Part shown: one piece after another, positions 1 through 5,327 of the stretch
Layout of the letters: every line of letters begins with the position of its first letter
Numbering within the stretch: the first letter of the stretch is position 1
Assembly (NCBI GenBank): GCA_964574775.1
Contig: CAZNOS010000031.1
Location: 1-10,374, forward strand
Direction of reading: 5' to 3'
Source of the DNA: CABMGO01 sp964574775
GTDB lineage: Archaea; Nanobdellota; Nanobdellia; Pacearchaeales; GW2011-AR1
DNA length: 10,374 bases
Notes under the pieces: model-generated
What the model was told of the DNA's origin: nothing
The model's database searches: none
Seen by the model: only the letters and a program-made list of their open reading frames with translations
Translations under genes and position numbers: made by a program

Positions 1-1622
1 TTAACTAATTCTAAAACTTCTTTTTGTTTGTTTGGCACAAATCTTATAGATCCTGCATTTTTGTGTCCACCACCCTCAACGAAGGCTTCTGGAATATTCT
101 TATTAAGATAAACTATAAGTTCTTGTACTGAAAAATTAGATTTATCAGTTGCTCTCATAGTTATTGCATCAGTCATACAACCAAGTGTAATAACACTATC
201 AATTTTTTTCTCGCTTTGTATATAATCATGAATAAGACCGGTTACTCTTCCTGGTTTTGGATAAAATCCTCTAGAAAAGTTTTCTTCAATCGCCAAAGTT
301 TGTACTGTAACTTTTCCAATTGTCTCTATTTTAACCGCAGCCTTAGCAATTTCAAGACCTTTTTTATCTAAATTTACAATATGCGGTGCAAGCAAACTAA
401 CCAATGCCTTTTGTTTTGGTCTGGGTTCGCCGAATAAAACTTCGATGTATTCTCTAGCTTCCATAAATCTAAGTTTAGAGGAAACGAAATCAATTACGGA
501 CGCTATGTCTTTCAATAGTTTTTCATCGTATCCAAATTTATTAGCAATTTCTAAATAATCTTTCAATACTTTCGGATTGTCCGTTCTATCAGCCATCCCT
601 GCCATCGAGGGTATTTGTAGTATGTTCAAATTAGGATCTGGATTTACCAAACGTGCAAGTTCTACACATAACATTCCAGCAGAAAATTCGCTACCGCTCT
701 CATTAACTAACCACGGATTTATATTCACCAATGTTTCGTCGGATATAACATCTTCGTCAAACTGATGATGGTCCACAACAATAAAATCTTCTCCATGAAC
801 CCTTCCTTGTTTTATTCCCAATAAGTCTTCTTTTCCCGATCCAGTATCAACAATTAAAATTAATGGCATTTTGTTGGAAAATTTAGCTGCGTTAGACAAT
901 GAATGTGCAGTATCTCTAATAGAATCATCGAGTTCATACATAGGAGCATTACATGGAGCACGAGTATAAAATTCCCATTCTGCCTTTGGCGCAGAGCCAT
1001 GTTGTTTTGCAATCAATGGTAAAATTGCTTTTTCTAAAGCATATCCCGCCGAATATCCATCTGCGTCACTATGATGTCTCACTATAATCGGTCTACTCTG
1101 AATAATGGCAAGTCTAATTTCAGTAGCAGCCTTAACAAATCTGTCCTTTAATTTCTCGAGTATTGGGCTCTCAACTAAAAATGGAACTACTTCAACTTTA
1201 GCTCGGTCCTTTTCAATTTTAACTAATTTTTCTAAAAACTCTTTTTTATCGACATCATTTAACTTCCAGATTTTTTTCACTTCACCCTCAAGTTCATCAT
1301 TATATTCTTCAATTCCAACAACTGCCTTAATAACGTCTCCAACATCTACATGTGGATAAGCTCGAACTCCAGCGCCGTCAAAAGCCTTAAGAGAAAGTAT
1401 TCCTGTGCCGTCAGATAAAGCAAATATTGTAGGCCCGCCTGTTTGTACAACCTTTTCAACAGTTCCAAATACAGAAAAAGAGTCGCCCTTATGAGCAACA
1501 CTAATATCACAAATACTTATATGACTAGCATTATCAACATTCTCAGAAAATTCCCGAAAATCTTTAACAAAACCGTTGTTCGATTTAGAATTTTTCTTAT
1601 AATCAAATTTATTATTCTTCAT
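1..1622 (-). CDS. RecJ-like DHH/DHHA1 phosphoesterase with N-terminal OB fold (3' end cut by window)
   Basis: At least 540 codons read on the minus strand from ATG at 1622-1620 and run off the left edge in frame. The TTA at bases 1-3 is not in this frame, so it is not the stop. After a short polar N-terminus, residues about 35-130 look like an OB fold (GTVEKVV, FALSDGTGILSLKAFDG). The DHH domain starts with motif I, RHHSDADGYSAG, near residue 180. It continues with VDTGSG and the signature VVDHHQ near residue 282. The DHHA1 glycine motif GGGHKNAG lies near residue 516. This order matches archaeal RecJ-like proteins that combine OB and DHH domains (COG1107-like), which are predicted manganese-dependent single-strand nucleases or nanoRNases. 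Relatives of that group often carry a DnaJ-type zinc finger; no CxxC pair is visible here. An in-frame TGA just upstream fixes the start at 1622 or later. The family is clear; the exact substrate (DNA or RNA) is not. Confidence 0.9.
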   Translation of the reverse strand, partial: MKNNKFDYKKNSKSNNGFVKDFREFSENVDNASHISICDISVAHKGDSFSVFGTVEKVVQTGGPTIFALSDGTGILSLKAFDGAGVRAYPHVDVGDVIKAVVGIEEYNDELEGEVKKIWKLNDVDKKEFLEKLVKIEKDRAKVEVVPFLVESPILEKLKDRFVKAATEIRLAIIQSRPIIVRHHSDADGYSAGYALEKAILPLIAKQHGSAPKAEWEFYTRAPCNAPMYELDDSIRDTAHSLSNAAKFSNKMPLILIVDTGSGKEDLLGIKQGRVHGEDFIVVDHHQFDEDVISDETLVNINPWLVNESGSEFSAGMLCVELARLVNPDPNLNILQIPSMAGMADRTDNPKVLKDYLEIANKFGYDEKLLKDIASVIDFVSSKLRFMEAREYIEVLFGEPRPKQKALVSLLAPHIVNLDKKGLEIAKAAVKIETIGKVTVQTLAIEENFSRGFYPKPGRVTGLIHDYIQSEKKIDSVITLGCMTDAITMRATDKSNFSVQELIVYLNKNIPEAFVEGGGHKNAGSIRFVPNKQKEVLELV

Positions 1623-1652
1623 TATCTTTATTCAATTAAATCAAGAAATGAC

Positions 1653-1663
1653 CCTATTAAAAT
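1653..1663 (-). promoter_or_regulatory. Possible TATA element for the RecJ-like gene
   Basis: On the minus strand the stretch reads TTTTAATAGG and is centred about 36 bases before the ATG at 1622. If it is used, the mRNA would have a leader of roughly 10 bases, unlike most other genes here. The match is weak and no better candidate is visible. Confidence 0.3.
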
Positions 1664-1735
1664 CTTTGGGTTTCAAAAACCAATAAAAATTCGGTTAAAA
1701 ATTTCTCTCAAAACCTATAAACCTGCACCATTAGC

Positions 1736-1743
1736 TTTATAAA
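1736..1743 (+). promoter_or_regulatory. TATA box of rpoL
   Basis: A perfect palindromic TTTATAAA is centred 26.5 bases before the ATG at 1766. This predicts transcription starting at or next to the start codon, so a leaderless mRNA. A second TATA-like CTATAAAC at 1715-1722 could be an extra start giving a leader of about 20 bases. Confidence 0.75.
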
Positions 1744-1765
1744 TCATTATTTTCTTCATATCTGT

Positions 1766-2020
1766 ATGATGATTAAAATTCTGAAAGACGAAAAAAATGA
1801 AGTAGAGCTCGAAATGGATAATTTAACTATAGTAGAACTTCTTAGAATCTATTGTAATAAAGAAGGCGCAAAAGTTGCCGCATGGAAAAGAGACCATCCA
1901 ACTAAGAATCCAATATTGCACGTCGAAGGCGAAAACGCATCAAAAATAGTTCAAAAAGCAATTGTTTCAATACAAAAAGAACTTGACAAATATTCTGAAG
2001 AGTTCAAAAAGATGAAGTAA
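1766..2020 (+). CDS. rpoL: DNA-directed RNA polymerase subunit L (Rpo11)
   Basis: An 84-residue protein matching archaeal RNA polymerase subunit L, the counterpart of eukaryotic RPB11, which pairs with subunit D in the assembly platform of the enzyme. The length is typical. Visible hallmarks are the N-terminal strand with alternating charge (KNEVELEMDN), the helix TIVELLRIYCNKE replacing the usual HTLxNLLR segment, AAWKRDHPTKNPILHV matching the conserved A..x.HP......L.. region, and a long amphipathic C-terminal helix ending EEFKKMK. The usual histidine-threonine of the helix start is not kept here (it reads NLTIVELL), a mild divergence. The start at 1766 is preferred over the adjacent ATG at 1769 because the TATA box lies 26.5 bases upstream. 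It is divergent from the RecJ-like gene and is followed after 37 bases by the DedA-like gene, which has its own promoter. Confidence 0.9.
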   Translation: MMIKILKDEKNEVELEMDNLTIVELLRIYCNKEGAKVAAWKRDHPTKNPILHVEGENASKIVQKAIVSIQKELDKYSEEFKKMK

Positions 2021-2028
2021 AACTTAAG

Positions 2029-2036
2029 TTTATTAA
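2029..2036 (+). promoter_or_regulatory. TATA box of the DedA-like gene
   Basis: TTTATTAA is centred 25.5 bases before the ATG at 2058, in the 37-base gap after rpoL. It supports a separate leaderless transcript and favours ATG 2058 over the TTG at 2055. Confidence 0.6.
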
Positions 2037-2057
2037 GGTAATTTTTATATTTATTTG

Positions 2058-2687
2058 ATGATTGATTCTGCTTTAAACGCAACGTTATCAACTATTCCAG
2101 GGGGCATGGTTTTATCTAATGGAGGTTTAGCAGGCTACGTTATTCTTTGCGGTTTAATGTTTGTAGAGGGTCCGATTGCTACACTACTTGCATCTTTTTT
2201 ATCTTCGATCGGAATATTTAATGTTTTTTATGTTTTTATTTTATCATTCTTGGGCAATATGATTCCTGATACACTTTTATTTTTATTCGGAAGATATAGT
2301 AGAAAAAAACGAGTGGAATCACTAGCGGGAAAATTCGGATTATCAAAAAAAGCATTACTGAAATTAGAAAGTGGTCTGAAAATGCATTCAATAAAAACAT
2401 TATTTTTATTAAAGAGCACAAAGTTTATTTCGGTTTTTGGGATAATTGTTGTAGGTTTTTTGAAATTGTCTTCTAAGAGATTTTTCATTTCGGCGGCAAT
2501 CTTTAATCTTTTATTTTCTATAGTTTTTGTTTCAATTGGATTTTTTTCAGGAGTTGCATTTGGTAAAGTCTTGGCTTATTCAAATTACATAGGGATATTT
2601 TTATTTTGTGCAGTTGTTTTTGTAATTATATTGGGGGTTGCTCTCAAAATTATCTTTAGAAAAATAGTCGGAAAACTTACAGAATAG
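2058..2687 (+). CDS. DedA/VTT-type integral membrane protein
   Basis: A 209-residue, strongly hydrophobic protein with the layout of the DedA (SNARE-associated, VTT domain) family. These are membrane proteins linked to lipid scrambling or flipping, undecaprenyl-phosphate recycling and proton-dependent membrane homeostasis. Near residues 35-40 is FVEGPIA, matching the conserved acidic E.P re-entrant segment. Residues 60-79 (SFLGNMIPDTLLFLFGR) match the G..xGD...Y.xGR motif. The middle is a basic amphipathic stretch (residues 80-110). LLKSTKF at 117-123 sits where the family has its arginine-phenylalanine-proline motif, and the rest is two or three membrane helices. The lysine there and the lack of the usual proline make it a divergent member. 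It could also be read from TTG 2055, but promoter spacing favours ATG 2058. It converges on the glycosyltransferase gene, with 25 bases between the stops. Confidence 0.78.
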   Translation: MIDSALNATLSTIPGGMVLSNGGLAGYVILCGLMFVEGPIATLLASFLSSIGIFNVFYVFILSFLGNMIPDTLLFLFGRYSRKKRVESLAGKFGLSKKALLKLESGLKMHSIKTLFLLKSTKFISVFGIIVVGFLKLSSKRFFISAAIFNLLFSIVFVSIGFFSGVAFGKVLAYSNYIGIFLFCAVVFVIILGVALKIIFRKIVGKLTE

Positions 2688-2698
2688 AGTGAGATTAC

Positions 2699-2714
2699 GG
2701 TTTTTTGTTTATTT
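2699..2714 (+). terminator. T-rich terminator after the DedA-like gene
   Basis: GGTTTTTTGTTTATTT follows the TAG at 2685-2687 and has no hairpin. Archaeal RNA polymerases commonly terminate at such U-rich tracts. It fills the space before the stop of the convergent glycosyltransferase gene. Confidence 0.5.
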
Positions 2715-3390
2715 AGAATTTGAATAAACTTGCTAAAAATCTAAGCGGATCAACTATTTGTCTAACTTTGCTCGTTTCATCTCCGTATATTGTAGATACA
2801 GGAACAAGACCAATTTTTCCATTTTGTTTAATAATTTTTTGAATAATTTCACTTTCTAAATCATATCTATTGCATTGTAAATCTATTCCATCTAATGCTT
2901 TAATTTTTAGCGCTCTATATCCACATTGAGAGTCCGGAATCCATCTCCCTAATTTTGCACTTATTAGCCACGAGGAAGCAATATTGGCAAATCTTCGAAC
3001 ATAAGGCATATCGGTCCCAAGCATCTCTCTGCAACCAAGGATTAAATCATAATCTCCAGTTTCAGCAAGCCCAACGAATCTGAGAATTTCGGATGGATTA
3101 TGTTGATTATCTCCGTCAAGTGTAATCATATAGTCTAAACCTTTTTCTCTACCATATTCAAATCCTCTTTTTAGTGCGCTTCCCTTGCCTCCATTCTTTT
3201 CTTGCCTTATAACTGTAGCCTTAGTAAGGGCGAGTTGTTCAAGGGTTTTGTCTATGCTTCCATCATCAACTACTATTACTTCTGGGACATAATCAAAGCA
3301 TCTGTTAACAACTTCACGTATATTTTTTTCCTCATTATAAGTAGGAATGAGTGCTGCATAGCTTTTTTTTAATTTTAAATGAGTTTCCAT
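2713..3390 (-). CDS. Family 2 glycosyltransferase, DPM1-like
   Basis: A 225-residue soluble GT-A fold glycosyltransferase resembling dolichol-phosphate mannosyl- or glucosyltransferases, which move a sugar from a nucleotide donor to a polyprenyl-phosphate carrier at the cytoplasmic membrane face. Motifs in order are IPTYNEEKNI (15-24), VIVVDDGSIDKT (38-49), the donor- and metal-binding DGDNQHNPSE (92-101), GCREMLGTDMP (119-129), and the late DSQCGYRALK (153-162) followed by RYDLESEII (175-183). The C-terminus ends at DPLRFLASLFKF with no membrane helices, so it is the short soluble type. Its acceptor cannot be read from sequence; protein N-glycosylation or envelope glycan assembly are the likely contexts. 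It is divergent from the acyltransferase-like gene, with 94 bases of shared upstream DNA. Confidence 0.9.
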   Translation of the reverse strand: METHLKLKKSYAALIPTYNEEKNIREVVNRCFDYVPEVIVVDDGSIDKTLEQLALTKATVIRQEKNGGKGSALKRGFEYGREKGLDYMITLDGDNQHNPSEILRFVGLAETGDYDLILGCREMLGTDMPYVRRFANIASSWLISAKLGRWIPDSQCGYRALKIKALDGIDLQCNRYDLESEIIQKIIKQNGKIGLVPVSTIYGDETSKVRQIVDPLRFLASLFKF

Positions 3391-3416
3391 TTTTAGTATC
3401 TATGTTTAATCTGTGT

Positions 3417-3428
3417 TTTTTTATGAAA
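3417..3428 (-). promoter_or_regulatory. Possible TATA element of the glycosyltransferase gene
   Basis: On the minus strand it reads TTTCATAAAAAA, centred roughly 30 bases before the ATG at 3390. The spacing is slightly longer than for other genes here and the match is weaker. It would predict a leader of about 5 bases. Confidence 0.35.
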
Positions 3429-3456
3429 CCACTATTAAGTTACGTCACAACAATCT

Positions 3457-3464
3457 TTTTAAAA
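3457..3464 (+). promoter_or_regulatory. TATA box of the acyltransferase-like gene
   Basis: TTTTAAAA, within CTTTTTAAAA, is centred 24.5 bases before the ATG at 3485. This predicts a nearly leaderless transcript. Confidence 0.6.
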
Positions 3465-3484
3465 CCTTCTAAACTGGTTTTTTT

Positions 3485-4072
3485 ATGAAAAAATTAATAG
3501 AAAGAACCATAACAGATGGCATTCGTTTCTGCTGTGAATATGAACGAAGTAGAAAATTCTTTAGTTCAATAGAGAGACTAGCAAACCTAACTCATACTTA
3601 TGAATTTGATATATTCAATGTTCCAGACAAGCAGCATGTATTAGCACACAATCATGGTTTTAAGGTTTTTGGAAAAGTTGCAGACATGTATATTCTTGGT
3701 CCGGCCTCTAGAAGACCCGTATATGGCTTATTTTATCACAAACTGTTCGAGAATCCATATACCTGTGCTTTTTTAGAAGCATGGAATGCAATACCTGCAA
3801 ATAAAATTAGAAAAATCCAAGATTATACCCAGAACGGAGAAATCATTGCACTAGCCCCTTCTGGCCCCGAGCATTTCCCAAGTGAAAGAGGCGAACTTGG
3901 TGCGGCTTGGATTGCAAAAACTCTACAGGTTCCAGTTATTCCTACTAAAATTATTCAGGGAAAACATTATGTCCGTATAGAATCTAGACAGGAGATCGCT
4001 GTACCTTCTGACGCAACAAAAGACGACCTACGAGAGATTACTGATCTAATTATGAAAGAACTAAAAAGATAA
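3485..4072 (+). CDS. PlsC-like (LPLAT superfamily) acyltransferase, divergent
   Basis: A 195-residue protein whose central region follows the pattern of lysophospholipid and glycerol-phosphate acyltransferases. LAHNHGFKVFGKVAD (53-67) stands where PlsC has its NH-x4-D catalytic box. FYHKLFENPYTCAFLEAWNAIPANK (83-107) fits the segment that usually reads like aKxel...P..gw......aipvdR. IIALAPSGPEHFPSERGELGAAWIAKTLQVPVIP (120-153) fits the FPEG..S......GA..lA....pviP block. The canonical HX4D spacing is not met: His55 and His57 are present, but the next aspartate is Asp67. The FPEG tetrad is replaced by APSGPEHFPSE. There is no obvious membrane helix. Archaea build ether lipids, so the acyl acceptor is unclear. 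It may act on a scavenged lipid or another hydroxyl, or may have lost activity. The superfamily call is moderately sure; function is not assigned. Confidence 0.65.
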   Translation: MKKLIERTITDGIRFCCEYERSRKFFSSIERLANLTHTYEFDIFNVPDKQHVLAHNHGFKVFGKVADMYILGPASRRPVYGLFYHKLFENPYTCAFLEAWNAIPANKIRKIQDYTQNGEIIALAPSGPEHFPSERGELGAAWIAKTLQVPVIPTKIIQGKHYVRIESRQEIAVPSDATKDDLREITDLIMKELKR

Positions 4073-4100
4073 TATTTGCTAAAAATCAATTACAGTAATA

Positions 4101-4108
4101 CTTATAAC
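4101..4108 (+). promoter_or_regulatory. TATA box of radB
   Basis: CTTATAAC is centred 25.5 bases before the ATG at 4130, inside the 57-base gap after the acyltransferase-like gene. It predicts a leaderless radB mRNA separate from the upstream gene. Confidence 0.65.
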
Positions 4109-4129
4109 TTCTCCAAATATTAAATTTCT

Positions 4130-4867
4130 ATGTCTCACGAAACAAAAATATCAGCTGGAAGCTTTGATCTAAATAAATTTCTCTTTGGAGGATATGAAAC
4201 CGACATCATCACCACAATTTACGGTCCCGGGGGAAGTGGAAAAACAAATCTCTGTCTTTTGGTTGCGGTCTCTCAAGCAAAAAAAGGAAACAAAGTAATT
4301 TACATAGATACGGAGGGTGGGTTTTCATCTGATAGAGTTGCCCAACTTTTAGAAGAAAATAAAGAAGCCCTAGATTCAACTTTAAAAAATATTATGATTT
4401 TGAAACCAACATCATTCAAGGAACAGGAAGAAGCATTCGAGCAACTTCTCAAATTTGTTAAAGCGGGCGGAATATCCTTGATTATAATAGATAGTATAGC
4501 AATGCTTTATCGTTTAGAACTTGGCGACGCCATCAAGTCAGAAAACACGGGAAACATTCAGGCCGTAAATAGAAAACTTGCAAATCATTTAAGAATTTTA
4601 ACAGAAATTTCTAGGAAACAAAATATTCCTGTAGTAGTTACGAACCAAGTATATTCTACATTCACAACGAATGAAAGTCAGGAAACAGAAAAACAATTTT
4701 CCATGGTCGGCGGAGATCTTTTGAAATATTGGAGTAAATGCATTATGGAAGTTCAAAATTACAGAGGAAGACGGGTATTAAAATTAAGAAAACATCGGTC
4801 TCTTCCAGAAAAAGAACTCGAGTTTGAAATAATAAATACGGGAATTAGAAAACGCGGCTGGATTTAA
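4130..4867 (+). CDS. radB: RadB, RecA/Rad51-family recombination protein
   Basis: A 245-residue protein of the length expected for RadB, the RadA paralogue of archaea. It has the core ATPase but lacks the N-terminal helix-hairpin-helix domain of RadA. The Walker A motif is GPGGSGKT (32-39), Walker B is LIIIDS (117-122), and the IDTEGGF segment (59-65) holds the conserved catalytic glutamate. VVVTNQVY (168-175) precedes the L2 region, and MVGGDLLKYWSKCIMEV (192-208) plus RKHRSLPE (220-227) are typical of RadB. In characterised archaea RadB binds DNA and ATP, has weak ATPase activity, and interacts with RadA and Holliday junction resolvase as a recombination mediator. The start is supported by its TATA box, with ATG at the predicted transcription start. 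It is followed 49 bases later by an unrecognised gene. Confidence 0.95.
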   Translation: MSHETKISAGSFDLNKFLFGGYETDIITTIYGPGGSGKTNLCLLVAVSQAKKGNKVIYIDTEGGFSSDRVAQLLEENKEALDSTLKNIMILKPTSFKEQEEAFEQLLKFVKAGGISLIIIDSIAMLYRLELGDAIKSENTGNIQAVNRKLANHLRILTEISRKQNIPVVVTNQVYSTFTTNESQETEKQFSMVGGDLLKYWSKCIMEVQNYRGRRVLKLRKHRSLPEKELEFEIINTGIRKRGWI

Positions 4868-4887
4868 TATAGTTCGAGCAAACAAAG

Positions 4888-4895
4888 TTTATAAA
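4888..4895 (+). promoter_or_regulatory. TATA box of the gene at 4917
   Basis: TTTATAAA lies within the ten-base palindrome GTTTATAAAC (4887-4896), centred 25.5 bases before the ATG at 4917. This is one of the best TATA boxes in the window and argues that the small downstream ORF is a real, separately transcribed gene. Confidence 0.75.
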
Positions 4896-4916
4896 CGAGG
4901 AATTACACAAAAGAGT

Positions 4917-5324
4917 ATGTCATTAATTACAAGGCATGCGGCAGAAGGTGTTTTAAGAGGAATAAGAGAATCTGGGGCATCTGAGTTATTGCGCGCTAAA
5001 GGAACTACACTATTTTTACTTAGAATGTTATATGATGCAAACGCTTTATCTGATTTTCAATTGGATGAGGCATTATCCGCAGCCATTATAAACGATGCTA
5101 AGACGACCGTAAAATATATGAGAAGAGCGGGGGGATATGCAGATCATGCAGGTGCTGGCCCAGAGTATTTGGCTTATGCAATAGAGAGTAATAGGCTTAG
5201 TCTAAGAGAAAGAAGGCAAATAAGAAGGTGTCTAGACCACGAAAAAACTTTAGAAGAATTTGTCGCGCATTATCGTAATCCTAAGTTGATTATAGATTTA
5301 AAAAATAGTTTATTAGAATCTTAA
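4917..5324 (+). CDS. Unrecognised small basic, helix-rich protein
   Basis: I do not recognise this 135-residue protein. It looks soluble, with no signal peptide or membrane helix, and is probably all-helical. It has many arginines (TRHAAEGVLRGIRES, YMRRAGG, RLSLRERRQIRRC) and a glycine-rich turn GGYADHAGAGPEY near residues 72-84. There is one cysteine (in RRCLDHEK) and no zinc-binding set. The basic helices could suit nucleic acid or protein binding, but no catalytic motif is seen. Evidence that it is real: an ideal TATA box 25.5 bases before the ATG, normal codon use, and a fit between radB and topA with only 3 bases between its stop and the convergent topA stop. The stretch around 5080-5170 looks more GC-rich than its surroundings, a slight hint of a conserved or acquired core. 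Confidence 0.75.
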   Translation: MSLITRHAAEGVLRGIRESGASELLRAKGTTLFLLRMLYDANALSDFQLDEALSAAIINDAKTTVKYMRRAGGYADHAGAGPEYLAYAIESNRLSLRERRQIRRCLDHEKTLEEFVAHYRNPKLIIDLKNSLLES

Positions 5325-5327
5325 ATT

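Noticed and set aside
1..3. TTA at the left edge as the stop codon of the RecJ-like gene
   Set aside because: It is out of frame with the codons that encode GGGHKNAG and the ATG at 1622; the in-frame codon there is GTT at 3-5, so the gene continues outside the window.
577..1359. Plus-strand ORFs at 577-765 and 1105-1359
   Set aside because: Both are antisense to well-conserved DHH and OB-linker regions of the RecJ-like gene; their Ser/Thr/Phe-rich composition is the usual shadow of Lys/Glu-rich coding.
1443..1742. Plus-strand 99-residue ORF
   Set aside because: It overlaps antisense to the RecJ-like N-terminus and extends into AT-rich promoter DNA. It has no recognisable domain and its composition is typical of a shadow frame.
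2055..2060. TTG at 2055 as start of the DedA-like gene
   Set aside because: An ATG follows directly at 2058 and the TATA box spacing (25.5 bases) fits the ATG as well as at other genes.
2228..2488. Two minus-strand ORFs inside the DedA-like gene
   Set aside because: They lie antisense to conserved DedA-like motifs, and the two overlap each other in different frames without any promoter.
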